DNA of 64,000 nt. Origin: Phoronis australis. Taxonomy: Eukaryota > Phoronida > Phoronidae. The stretch lies in assembly GCA_002633005.1 (NCBI GenBank), contig NMRA01000227.1:105571-169570 (forward strand), in the 5' to 3' direction. Positions 1 through 14,199 of the stretch are shown piece after piece. A program made the translations under genes and the position numbers. Numbering within the stretch: position 1 is the stretch's first letter; each line of letters starts with the position of its first letter. Below the pieces are notes generated by a model. It ran no database searches. It was not told where the DNA came from and saw only the letters and a list, made by a program, of their open reading frames with translations.

Positions 1-95
1 AGCAGTAGATCCACCAAGCTGATGAAGTTTAACTTGGCTGCTTCATGTAGAGGAGTGCTGCCTTTGGTTGATGTAGCATTCACACTGGCTCCAGC
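1..95 (-). CDS. ANKRD27: ANKRD27 exon 20 (ankyrin repeat, partial at window edge)
   Basis: Acceptor aattcag, then AGASVNATSTKGSTPLHEAA, matching HGASINASNNKGNTALHEAV of human. The reading frame is open to position 1, so the exon and the C-terminal part of the protein continue outside. Confidence 0.93.
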
Positions 96-3000
96 CTGAA
101 TTATGATAACACCAGAATTACAACTAAACATGAGAAAGTGAACAAGCCATGGCTGCTTAAAGGCCTAGACGTTGTACACTAGAAACACACCTGAGGCTCA
201 ATACCATTTGAACAACATTATTACAGTTTCTTCTCAGTTCTGCATTAGAACAGTAATTCCCCAATGTTAATAGTCCTGAACTTTGACCAGCACAAGTCTG
301 TAAGCCAGGGGCCCACTCCAAGAAAACTGACTTAGCTATTAAAACACATCTTAAACTTCAATCAATAATAAGATAAAACTTAAATTTGTCTCAAGTCCAT
401 TTCAAAAAGTGATCTCAAGTTTGACGTGAGTTTTTGACTTAAGTTTTGTATTTAGTGTGACTAACTTACCAGATGTGGAAGTTTCTAAGTTTGGAAGTTC
501 AGACAAATGATAGACTTAAGTAAAATGAGCTTGTCAGTTTCTTGGAATGGGCCCCAGGGCTAGATCTACCACTGACAGTTGCATTGAGTAGCATTCACTG
601 TTACTTCACTGTTACTTAACATCGTTAAACAATTTTAAAGTAATATGCATGATGAAGAAATGGTTTCAAGCAGCATCTTTTAAATACTACATGATTATAG
701 TGCAGGTTCTTAGCATATCAGATGATTCTCCTGGACCAACTTTAATTCATAATTTTAAGTTGTGAGAAAGGCAGCAGCTCTCACTTCAAACTGGCCTCTC
801 ACAAAGCGGAGGTTGTCAAAAAGTGAAACATAGATGACTGCATAAATATGTCAATCCAAGTGAACTTGAATGAGAACAAGAATAAGGAGTGTGAAAAGTA
901 CGAGAGAATCCTGCAACCATTTTTTACTGCTAACCTTAATCAACAGATGAGCTGCTCTGTCTGCCCCCTTCATAGCACAGTAGTGTAACGGTGTCCTGCC
1001 CAGGTAATCCTTTAAGTTTACTTTTGCACCATGTCTGACCAGACACTCTGCCATTTCTATCCTAACGTACTGACAGGCGAGGTGCAGTGGGGTCTGCTGA
1101 GCATTGTTCTTGGCGTCAATGGCCCCGCCCCTCTTGCAGAATAAGTCGACAAGGTTGAGATAACCCAGCACAATAGACAGGTGTAGGAGGCTATTGCCAT
1201 CATTGTTGGTACAATTCACATGGATGCCACCAGGTGTCGTTGATGTTAGCTGTAATAAATAGGGAGCATTTTGTTTAACTTAGGACCAAGGCTTTAATTA
1301 TCCAACTTAGAACAAGAGCAAGTGACATGGTGCTAGTGGTGGTAATTAGTATCATAAGATGGCCACTAGATGGTGCAGAATATGTTGAAAATGTCTGAAA
1401 ATGGGAAGGAGTCCACGTCTCTTTTAAAGAGTTACAAATCATTGAAGAACTCAAAGCATAAGAATCCACAAGAGGCACAGCAGCAGTAGGATTCGTAAAT
1501 CTGTTATCAAGTAAATGAGAGTACACTTCCAAATTTTCAAAAAGATCTTGTAAGGAGTTTGGGAAATAAAACTGCAGATGAATAAACATGTGTCACCACA
1601 GAAGCATCTTAGCAGGCGCAGAGGCAGACGACAAAAATAATAACAAGAGCAAAGATGGGGTGTTGACATGTGCCCAGGGTGCATCACAAACGATGTTTCT
1701 AGGCACCAATAGGAGGTGCTGCTGTAGTCTTTATAATAGAAACCTTTTTGGCAAATTTCACGAAAAACTTAGGTACTAAAGGTATACAAGCAAAGTACCT
1801 AAAAACTAAAATTGCCACTAGGGAGCGCAGCAGCAGAGCCATCCAAAATTTGTGGACAGACATGCTCGCATACGTGCAAAATTATGCGAACATCCCACAA
1901 AGGATTCATGAGAACAGTCATGGATGCAAAAAAGACAAAATCACTACTAGGAAAGTGGCACAGCAGTCACACCGGTCTGAGATCAATCTCAGCCTTGACC
2001 TTCTCATCAGGACCACATTTGCTAAGTTTCATATGTGACCCTTTGATTGGTATGGCACATAAAGAGGTGGACCTCTAGGTGGCACAAAATATGTGTAATC
2101 TGTCCAAAACTGGAAAGGCATCGTCACCCTTTTAATAGAAACCTATTCGCGAAATTACAGGACAAAAATAGAATTGTCATTAGGGGGCACAGCTGTAGTC
2201 GGATTGGTCTGTAACTCGTCGCCATTTGTTGTCAGTTCCATAGGAATGCATCTGCCAAATTTCAAAAAGATCCTGCAAAGGCTTAAGAAGATATAGCCAG
2301 ACTAGTTTAACCCATCCCAAAATAAACATCAGTCGCAGTCTCCTCTTCAGGACCATGTCTGCCAATTTTCATAACTTTGAGCAGTTTGGCAGAAAAGAAG
2401 GTAGATGGCAAAATGAGACTTGTAAATAATAAAAATGGCCACTACGTGGCACAAAATTGTCAATCTATTTGCTAAATTTCATGAAAATCTGTCAAGAGAT
2501 GTCGAAGATACAAAGGTCACTTGAGGGCACAGAGCTAGTCAGATCCATCTGACGCCATGTGTCATTACCTCCAAGTTTCATGAAAATCCTACAGGGTTTT
2601 GGAGATATAGCACTGAATGTCCGACAGAGATGACAACAATATGCAACCATATCTAACTATGTGGTGCACAAAAGTGACAAGGTGACAATAAGGTAACTGT
2701 CAACCTTCGTGAAGTCCTTTTATGTCTTAACCAATTAAAATAATTTTTTACTTCCATTGAAAAGCCATAAGAATATTCTTTAATCATCTAAGGCCAAAAA
2801 TTCAAATCCATGCCTCAAGATATCGTATTTTGCTTTTTTTGATTTTGTGACAATCGTTTTGGGATAAAATTGATATTTTTTACCAAACATGAATTTCGAA
2901 AAAAAAAACAGACTTCCAGGCAACTTAAATTTGAATTTTACAATCCATACACAGTTAACTAAGTCTCAAAATATTTTTAACCTTCAAATAAGGGAGATAT

Positions 3001-6000
3001 TAGGCATTAAGCAATATTTGAGTTGCCAGAATGAAAATAAAAAGTCTGGCCATACACCTTAAAATCCGAGAGCAAAAAAGTGCAAATCAACAGTAAATTC
3101 TCACTAATGTAGCACAAAATGGGGGGGGGGGGAGTTGGGTCAAATTATATCTGCCCATTTTTTCATAGAACACAGGCTGCCCCAAATCAATACTTCAGAC
3201 TAGGGTTTGAGCAGTCACAGACATTCATAACAAAGTTAGAGATCATGAAAAACTAAAAACACTCAATATTGGCAATTATTTTTGTCTAAAATAAATGAGA
3301 TTGAAAGGCAGTGCTGAAGGCGTCAAAATCAAAAGACCTGAAAATGTTGTACAGTTGAAGTCTATAGAACTGTACAAATTAACTCATATTTGACAAGTAA
3401 ATAATGCTTTGAAAGTTACAATAAAAATATAGACTTAATTTCATATATTTGAACATTAGCTTAACTGAATGTCACATGCAGGCTAAAGTGACGTTATCAA
3501 AGAAATATTAGAACCTTTTGCAAGGGAGCACATTTATCACATTGGCAAAGAGGGTGACAGAGTGGCTGGGGTCCTACAGCTATGTCCAGCTCTTCATCTA
3601 ACTCATCTTCTGTCCAGCCAAGGTGGAACTTGACCATCTCTATGTCACCATCAGCTGAAATAAGGAGAGTAACTGTGAGAGGAGAAACTCTTCCAAGAGT
3701 TTTATGAGGAAGCAAAGGCTTGTTAAGATGATCTAGTGAACCCACCACTCAACTAATGACCAGCTAGTGAACCCACCACTCAACTAATGACCAGCTAGTG
3801 AACCCACTAGTCAACTAATAACCAGCTAGTGAACCCACCACTCAACTAATGACCAGCTAGTGAACCCACCACTCAACTAATGACCAGCTAGTGAACCCAC
3901 CACTCAACTAACGACCATCCCTTGGTAACCAAAATTTAGAAATAGGAAACTCAATTCTTTCACTAGTATAACAAAACCATCCACTTACAACAGACAACAC
4001 TAACCTACACTAACAGAGTGTTATGAGGATGTGTCCAAAGTGCTGTTAGCCACTAACTTGTTCATGATAACCATTAAGTACCCTCATCTCTAAGTGACCC
4101 ACTACATACTACTCCAGTCACTAACCCACAGCTTTAAATAGTTTCTGCAGCACCCTCTGTTGAGTCTCTGGCTCATCACTGTGTACAGTTGAGTAGAGTG
4201 GTGTCGCTGCTGTACGTGATTGACTAGTTGGAACAAGTTCATCTGAAGCTACAGGTGGAGATGATGCCAAGTTTGAATCCACTTGTAAAAAGCCTCTGCA
4301 ATGAATAAGTAAACATTCACATTCATCTATAAAAAATTATTACTTTATCACTGTCAACTGATCAAGTTTAATCATAATTTCATGATGCACAAAGAAAATA
4401 ACTCATCTGCCATTGGCTACACACTCACTGGACATTAAGAACTGCTTTGAAACAATGGCAAAGTTTTAAATCAAAAACAAATTTTGTAAATTTTGTTCAC
4501 CACTGTTTCTGCATGTTGCATTTCTTTAAAATTGATAATGTTTACCTGACGTATTCTTCCTGAGTAGTGGCACTGACGAGCAGTTCTGACACTTGAATAT
4601 TGTGCGAGCAGTTGAGTGGAGTCATCTTACGCCGATTCTGCGCCTGTGGTGACGCACCGTGTTCTAAAAGTGCCTCCACAATGTCCACATAACCCCACTT
4701 AGCCGCCAGGTGGAGTGGCGTATCATCCCAGTCATTGACAGCATTTACATCGATCTTGACACCCTTCTGATTCAACAATAAAGCTTGGACAGACTACAAG
4801 ATATTACAAGACTTTTAATTAGTAGAGTTCATATGATTTCATAATATAAACACTAGAATGGACTCGGAGAGTGGAGAACTGCCAAGTCACAATAGTTCCC
4901 TCACAATGTAATGGCAACACACATTAGTCATCCAGTCAACAGCTCCATCTCACACACAGACTGACTGGGCTTCATTTTCAGACAAGTGATTGCACAACAA
5001 ATTGTTACATTAAGGTCCATTATGTTTAAATGATAGCATTACAGGCACTCTCTTATAACTATCGCCACAAAACAATTTGGTTGATTATTTCTACATTTGC
5101 TGCCCAAAAACTTCACTGACATTGGTCCAGACGTTTTTTTAGTTAAATTGTTGATGAGGCTCAAAAACTAGTGCACTTTTGAACATTCCAATAACAAGTG
5201 CCACTCACCTCCCCATGACTGTGGTTAGAGGCCAGCTGTAATGATATGCTCACTAACTAGTGTACTTTATCAACATTCCAATAACAAGTGCTACTCACCT
5301 CCTATGACCATGGTTGGATGCCAGATCTAATGGTCTGATCACAAACTAGTGTATTTTATGAACATTCCAATAACTAGTGCTACTAACCTCCTCATGGCCA
5401 TGGCTAGAGGCCAGATGTAATGGTGAGTTTCCATCATTCTCAGCCAAGTTGGGATCAGCACCAAAATGCAGCAACAACAACTGGAAGCAATTAAAAATAA
5501 AATCCTTCGACCATTTACTTTATTTTAATACTTAAAATCCTTTGCTTTGGGATGCAATCCTATTTATTAATTATTACGACACACATCATGGCTCCAGTAC
5601 ACTAACTGTGTGTCTTTACTCGACTCAATTCAGTATGAGATCTGTGTATTCAACACGCAGAACCAATAATATCCAGCCAGCTAGCTGTATGAAGAGTTAC
5701 AGCAAAATACTACTAGGAACCACTGTGTGTTGACTTCACATAAACCTCAAAATTTCACACTGCATGGGTAGTTCTGCTTGTCACATTGTCATGACTCTCA
5801 CCTTTCCTATCATAAATATTCACAAGTGGAAAGCACCATTCTATAACTTTTGTAGCAATGAAAAGTTTGCCGTCAACTAGTAAACAATACCCTTGTGACA
5901 CCCGCAAGTGCCACTTACAATTTTTTGTGATATCATTCAAAAGATGATGGCAACTGTGTCAAAGCAGTTTGCTCAGAAATTTGGTTTGGAGATACTAACA

Positions 6001-9000
6001 TACTAATAACTAACATACTAATAACTAACATACTAATAACTAACATACTAATAACTAACATACTAATAACAACAGTCTGAAGTCCAGTAATTTATTGTGA
6101 ACTGTAGACAACCTTATTCAAGAAGAGCAGTTGATTGAAGAATTGTCAAACGACCAACGCGGAGCGTTGAAATGCGCCCACGAATGCATCGTAAATAGTG
6201 CTTTTAGGGTTATTTATTTGTATCATAAAAATGGCCACTACATGGCGCAAAAATGTACAATCCATCCAAGTACAGCTATGGATGCAAAACAAAACAGAGC
6301 GACCACTAGGAGGCGCCACAGTAGTCAGTCGCCATCATCAAATGTCCTCTTCACACTGAGAACATTTCAATTTTCAAAACCATCCCTAGAAGGATTTGGT
6401 TGACCAGGGTTTGAAAACAGCAAAAATGGCCACTAGGTGGTGCAAAATACCTAGATTCCATCCAAAAACAGGAGCAAAGCGTCATCTCTATGCCTATATT
6501 CAAAATTTTATGAAAATCTGTTTTGGACCTTTGAAGATACAGAGATAAACGTAAAAACAAAATTGCCACTGGGGGGCACACGAGTGGTCAGATCCATCCG
6601 AAAGTCATCGTTGTTTGTTGTCAACATCACATAGATACACTTGCTAAATCAAGTAAAGATCCAGCAAACAGTTTAGGAAATACAGCCATGAGCGCAAAAA
6701 AAACTGCCAACAGGAGGCGCCACAGTAATTGCAGTTGGAAAATCATTGTCAGCCGTCCACTTCATAGTTAAAACATACATGCCAATTTTCACAATTATCC
6801 TGAAAACGGTTAGGTTGATAGACGAGTGGACGCCAAAAAACAGACTCAAAAACAGTAAAAATGGCCATTAGGTGGCGCAAACTAGGTCGAATCCATCTGA
6901 AAATAGAGAGATGGCGTCACCTCATTAACAGATGCCCGTATGCCAAATTTTATGAAAATACATTGAGGACCTTTGAAGATAGAGAGGTAAACGTAAAAAA
7001 AAAAAAAATTGCCACTAGATGGCACACCAGTAGTCAGATCTGTCTGATAGTCATCATCCTGCGTTATTAACATCATATAAATGCACTTACTAAATTTAGT
7101 AAAGATCCTGCAACAGTTTAGGAGATACAGCCATTGGCGCAAAAAAAAACAAAATTGCCACTAGTAGGCGCCACCGTAGTTGAAGTCGTCGGAAAACCAT
7201 CGTCAGCCGTCCACTTCATAGTAAGAACATACATGACAATTTTCGCAATCATCCTTTGAGCGGTTTGGTTGATGGAGGGATGGATGACAAAAAACAGACT
7301 CGAAAACAGTAAAAATGGCCATTAGGTGGCACAAAATACCTCAAATCCATCCAAAAACGAAAGGATAGCATCACCTAATTTATAGATGCCTATGTGCCAA
7401 ATTTCATGAAAATCGGTTGAGAACCTTTCAAGATACAGAGGCAAACGTAAAAATCTAAAATTGCCACCAGGGGGCACAGTGGTATTCGGGTCAGTCCGAA
7501 ACTTGTCGCCCTCTGTCGTCAACCCCATAGGAGCACATCTGCCAAATTTCAATAAGTTCCTGCAAGGGGTTTAGGAGATACAGCCGCGGACGCCCGAACG
7601 CCCAGACAGAGATGACGGTAATATGCACCCACATATAAATATGTGGGCGCATAAAAGTAAATTGGCCAAGAGGTGACACTCCATTTTATGGTGCTGAAAG
7701 CTGGCACATCTTACCTCTCCACAATACTATAATGGTAATTTTTTTAACACCTGTAACTTATTTGCCTACTTAACCCTTATCCTGCGCTAGGCGAGGTCAG
7801 CCGAGGTCAGCCGACATGCCAATTATCCTATTAAAATGCGTTGGGTGTACTCAATCGACTATAATAAGTTACAGCTGGGCTGCGCTAGGAGAGTGCACTC
7901 ACCCCAGGACACTTGTGATTTTCATTCAGAAATTGTAAGAGCCCTGGAATGTTGTTTAGATATGTGACCATGAGCATTCCATACTTCACAATTTCCTCTA
8001 CTGTTCTCCAATTTAAACCATATGGCTGTGATTACTAGTTTGGGAGATATTGGCAGATTTATGTAAGTGTAGACATATAGTTTCATTATATGGCTGGAGC
8101 CAGACGTGAGAGGATGACAGTGGATCAGTTTACTTTCACCAAGGCTATGATAAAGACTTACATATGGTGAAATTCTCCATTAAATTCTGCACAAGTTTTG
8201 TATTGACTTCTTTTCTGTTAATTTAATATTTCCCCTTCAAATTTCCAATTTAAAATTATTAGGTCATTTGTCTAGGTGACCTCCACAACAGCTTAGTGTA
8301 AAGCAGTAGTGGTGACCTTCTTAGCTCAGCACACAGGGAAAGTAGTCTGAATAGAGGCTCAGCAGGATAAGGGTTAAGGAAGAGTGAAATTTTTAATTAT
8401 TAACATTTAAGTTTTAAGTCAGATTTTATCGTGCCAGTATTTTACCCAAATACAGCTTTGCACCAAGACTAACCAACAAAGTATTTATGGGGCTTCAAGA
8501 TTCATCTGCTCTCAAACTGAAATACTACATAACTGGCACTGATTAAAACAGTCATGAGCAAATGACTACACATTTTAACAAGAACATTGCAGGGGCGTTG
8601 GCATGTGCCCAAAGGGCACAGCATGATATGTTTCTATGGGCCTCTAGGAGGTGCTGAAGTATGCGAATCGGCCTGAAAATCTAATAATGTCGGCGCAATG
8701 TCATCATATACCATTGAGTCAAGTTTCATTGAAATCTGTCAATCAGTTCTATTGACAGAATCCAGGAATGTTCTTCCCCTAAACAACACTTGAAAACCCC
8801 TGTCAAGGAACAAAACTGTGCCAGCACATGGTCATCATATATAACTATGCTAAAATCCATCAATCGGATCAAAAGGTATCATCCGCAAATGTTCTATTCC
8901 AAAATAGCAAGTAGGAGGTGCTGCAGAGGTTAAAGCCATCAGAAAATCAAATGGTGCCAGGACTCTGACATTTTATACCTCTGGGTCAAGTTTTATCGAA

Positions 9001-12000
9001 ATCCATCAGCCTGTTCTCTTGATATCACACGGAAATGCTCTTTCCCAAACAACACTTGAAAAAAACCCTTGACGAGAACAGAAGGGGACTAGCAAGTGCT
9101 GCAATGGTCAAATTTACTGAAAACCTTAACGATGCCCGTACACTGAAATGTGTCATCTGTTTTCTAGATATCAACCGGAAAGGCTCTTCTCACAAAAATA
9201 CAAAAAACCATGCACCCCTGACCCCAGGGGGGTGGCGCAGATTGAAAGGTGGCATGAACCGTTCTATTGATGCCCTACACCCTTGTGTCAAATTTCATCA
9301 CAATTCGACTAGAGCGGACACCCAAACAACTGGACAACTGGACAACCGGACAAAGCGACAGCAATATGCGACCACACATTTATATAAGGGCACATAAAAA
9401 AGAAGTACGTACCCAACAGGAAATGGTTAACAGTACGACAGAAAGGGACTAACACAAACACCTGTCCTTATTAATTTACCATGGGTAAGAGTTTAATGCC
9501 ATTACCAAAGTGAAAGATTATCTATTACTCACAATGATGTTGAGGTGGCCCTTCTGGCAGGCAAGATGGAGAGGCGTTGAGCCGTGGTAGTCTGTGGCAT
9601 TGACAACAGAGCCCTTTTCAATTAGACTAGACACTATATTGGCATGGCCGTGTAGTGAGGCCACATGCAGAGCTGCGGTGGAATTGAGTGAATAGGGACT
9701 TTAGCGTTAGAATTCAGTGAAAACATAAACTATCATGTTAAGGTAATTGTCAATATTCATGGAATCATAAACTTCAATATTCACATGCTATAATACGTAT
9801 TATCTAACATTACATCTACATATCATTTCATTGCTACCCATAACATTTCTTCAGACGCATTATTTGCATACCAAATACACCAGATGTTTCAGACAACTTC
9901 TGATTTCAATTACATAACAAAGCTTTTCGACCTTTTAATCTTCAACTCACTTAGGATATGTATCGATTCACTCGAAATTTTACACAATTATTTAATGGGC
10001 TATGGCCGAGAGAACAGAGCCTATTTGCACATTTGATTTTATTTAAAACAATGGAAAGATCAGCAATCAAAGTGATGGCTTGCGACATTTGACTTTGATC
10101 TGTGTTATCTTTACTGTTTGAGGGTAAATCAAAATCTTGAGATCATTTCCCTATGTATTGATATAGTATCATGTAGATCAAACACAAAGTTGCCCAGAGC
10201 CATTTTTTATCGATTCTTGTTAAAAGCAAAAATGACAATTTTAACTAAAAAATGGCGATCGCGTGCGACACTGAACAACTGTGGCAAAGTTTTAACGCAT
10301 GAACTAAAATTTTCAGTCATCGAGGATTCAGAAAATACAGCACTAAAAGGATTGAAAATGGGTAATTAGATGTCATTTGAGGAAATTAATAAGAACTTAA
10401 GAAGATTGACAATTACCTTAAGGCCTTCAACGGTAACACCTGTAAATTAGGTTCCTACAGTATGTTAATAAGAGCATTGCTCCGAGACCACTAGTGCCAT
10501 AAACTGCCAAATGTAACGAACTGTTAGGCGTAGTGGCTTGCTTTTGTCTACATCACCGCGAGAATCACCTTTTAATTCAAACAGCTGCAAATAACACCCG
10601 CACCCAATGGTGTTCTGTTCAGACCCCTATTCAATACAACCTTGTGTTGTTTGTGCTGGGATCTCGCGGTGACGCAACAAGGCACGAAAAGGCAGCTTCA
10701 CTTATCATTTGACGGGCCTACATTTGCGTGATTGAACTCGCGTTTCCTCATTTTACTAAGACTTTGCTGGACTATGTGGTTAGCTCAATACACCTAAAAT
10801 AACGAAATTTCATTGAAGTTAGGCTTTAATTGAAGGGTTTACACAGCTGAGGGTAGTTACGCTAGTACACCCTGTTGCAAAAGAACCACAATTTGGATAT
10901 AACAGTCACTTGAACAAATGGGCAAATATTAACGATTACTAAAAATCAGTTATGATGAAAAAGAATGTACCACGTTTTATATTTTATCCATAGTCAATAA
11001 AACTCCTGGTGTACATTGTTCATGGCAGATAGTTTGACTGTAAGCAATATTTCTAGTTGGAAACAGAAATAGTACAGTGAATAGATATGGATGACAGGAG
11101 TGACTCAACAGACCTGTAAAACCCCGGTCATCACGAGAGAAGACCGTCACCACAGCGTCATCATCCCTCAGTTTAGACTTGAGTGCTTCACAGTTATCAC
11201 AGGAGCAAAGCGGATGACACAGGTTCTGTTTAATGTCTTCTGCCTGCATCTGATTGACAGCTAACATCTGTAGCAGCTGGTCGTGATCCCCCTCCATGGC
11301 CAACTGTATGCACACAGTTTTATTAAGCAATAATTTCATACCCATATATGAATAAGACAGTATGCATTTAACAAAATAGGCATTTCAATAAATACTCATA
11401 AACACTTTTTCATCCCATACTTCCAAGCACTGCAGTCCAATGGACCCACCTTCCAAAATGTTTAGTGACCAGAAATGATTACACCGACGAAGAATGACAA
11501 TACTTCAATCAAAAAAAATATGGAACTAAACACAACAATAAAACATTTTTGTTTCTTTAGTTTAATTTCTTACAACTTATCAAAATTATATCTAAGGTGA
11601 CACACCCATGAACTCAACATGCATCCTTTTCAGCTCAATTGCATCAACTGATGCTAAAAACAGCCTCCGGTGAACACTACACAAAAGTTTAACACGTACA
11701 ACGTTGCCAATAAAAGTGATATTTTGCCTAACCTAAACTATAACTAAGTTTGAAACAAAAGTTCTTCACCAGTTAAGAAAGTGCAATAGAACTGATTACT
11801 ATAATGACATTTTGCCTAAACTAAATTATAATTAAGTTTGAAATCAAAGTTTCTTCACGAGTTAAGAAAGCAGCTTCTCAGAAACTCAGAAATGAATGTC
11901 ACAGCAGACAGTCTTCCTGCCCATAAAATCTCATTAAATTCAGTCAATATCCCAGTAAGATAAAAAACTAGGTCCATGATTAACTTAGTTACACACACAA

Positions 12001-14166
12001 TTAACTGGAGACACCATGCTTTTATTCATAGGAATGCAATGTATCGTTTGGTTTACATGAATATTTCCTTTGCTGAAAAATGGCAATAAAAAATTTGAAT
12101 TCTAATTCACAAATATAGTAATAATTAATTAAGAAAAATCTTTTGGCACAGTAGACATCAATATACAATACCTGGAAAAATTTTTCAATGCCTTGATTAC
12201 TAGACGAGCCACTCAACTGTCTTTGTGGGGTCTTCATTTCCATGTTGAATTTCTATAACAAGAAAACCAGAGCTCTTTAAGCACATCTCAAACCTTATTC
12301 ACAAATAGCCATTTTTACAATATTTCGCATAAGTCTAGCAAACCTATTACCGGTAATCTTCATTCTCGGGGAACCTTTAATACGAAATAAATACCATGCA
12401 GCGAGAAAAAAAAAATTAGCAGAACCCCCTCCCTGACCTTCAACCACATGGAAATTTGTTAACTTTGCACCCAAGGTCAAAGGTTACAGAACAGTCACTC
12501 AAATCAAATCTTCCGCTTGGCTTGTACACTTCCCATTCACTAATTGGCCGAAAGATTGAGTTAACAAGGTGTACATAGCATGGAAAGACGCCGCAGAAAA
12601 TGAAGATAAAATGTATTTTTGATCCGCTGTTTCGATATCGTCCTCGCGGTACTTTCTCGATTCCTATTCTACATTTTGTACTTGGTTTCTTTGAGTCACC
12701 CCGGCGCATGCTTCGGCATGTGTTGTGTACTAGTATTTTTAAAAGGTCAAGAGGTAAACTCCTCCCTAACCAAGTTTCACTTGATTCATTGTCAACCAAC
12801 TTTAAAAAATTAGTGATAATTAAATTAATTATGCACTGCAAATTTAGTTGACATTAAGAGTGAATGTTCAAATAGCTAACAAGATAGTAGCATACATATA
12901 CTGAGGATAAATAAGTTTTCACCGAATAGTTGATCGGAAACCTTCACATTTTCACGACTTTTCTCAGCTTCGACTAATCGACTTGAATTGAACTAAGGAA
13001 TACGAGTTCTTGAAAACGACTAGCTGAATTTCACTGAAACTTTCCAATTTTTTAAAATACTAAAATATTTATTCACCAGTCTCTAAAACGGTGTTTAGAT
13101 TTTTTGAATGCCTTGTTTTTGCTACCACAAGGCAAAAGCGTTAGCGGACCAAGGGGATATTTTGCTATGAATGTACCTTTCTTAAAAATGAAATTTTGAC
13201 TTAAAAAGTTGATAATATAACAATAATAAAGGCCCATTAATACAAACTATATTTTTTTAATCTCTAATCTTTTTTCTTTCAGAAAATAGATCCCTGTACA
13301 AGTTGACATTGCCTGTTTTTTGACATTTGAGTTAAAATTGAGGTCACTAAGGTTTGAGATAACATTCTTGAAACTTAGTTTTTAGTGTTTCCACTGTTGT
13401 CAGAAATATCATTATTTAAAGAATACAAAATACAGGACACATTGATTAATATCAAAATTTTGGCAACGTATACATTATCTTTATTTGTGCTGTTTTCAAC
13501 GTGCTATCTCCAACATTGAAAAACTTTTACGTGAAACAAAGGCTACGCACTCATTAAAAACTTAAACTAGGCAAAGGCGAAAAAGAACAGAGTGTACCAT
13601 GCTGGTTAAAGTTATGTGTGCTGTAACGAACACAGCTCAGATAATGTTGAGAATCAGACCTGGACAAGATTCATAGGATGTTGAGAATCAGATCTGAACA
13701 AGATTCAGATAATATTGAGAATCAGACCTGAACAAGAACAGTTCAGATTTTGTTGAGAATCAGATCTGACCAACAGTTTAGAAGTAAAGAAGACAATGCT
13801 GAGAGACACTCATGACACTGCATTGTGTATTACTGTGAAGAATGCTGACAGGCAATTATGATGCTCCACGGCTATTCATACAAACCCTTGACTTCTCTCG
13901 CCATTTCTTGTCAAGCTGACCACTTCTCACATACTCAATGGCAGCCTCCATACTGGCCAAATAAAACCTGAAAGATGAAGTAACATATTAAGAATGCTCT
14001 TCTCAACACAAGGTTCTGGAGTGCTGTGACAACATGACATTATTACAAATGAACTGTGTAACTATCTCCATCCTATGCACCAGCAGCATCAGCAGCATCA
14101 TCAGCAGCATCAGCATCATCAGCAGCATCATCAGCATCAGCAGCAGCAGCATCAGCAGCAGCAGAA

Positions 14167-14199
<33 letters not shown>

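Noticed and set aside
12440-12851. Overlapping open frames of 133 and 83 codons on opposite strands
   Set aside because: No domain, no splice-compatible junction with ANKRD27, and composition like the flanking intron.
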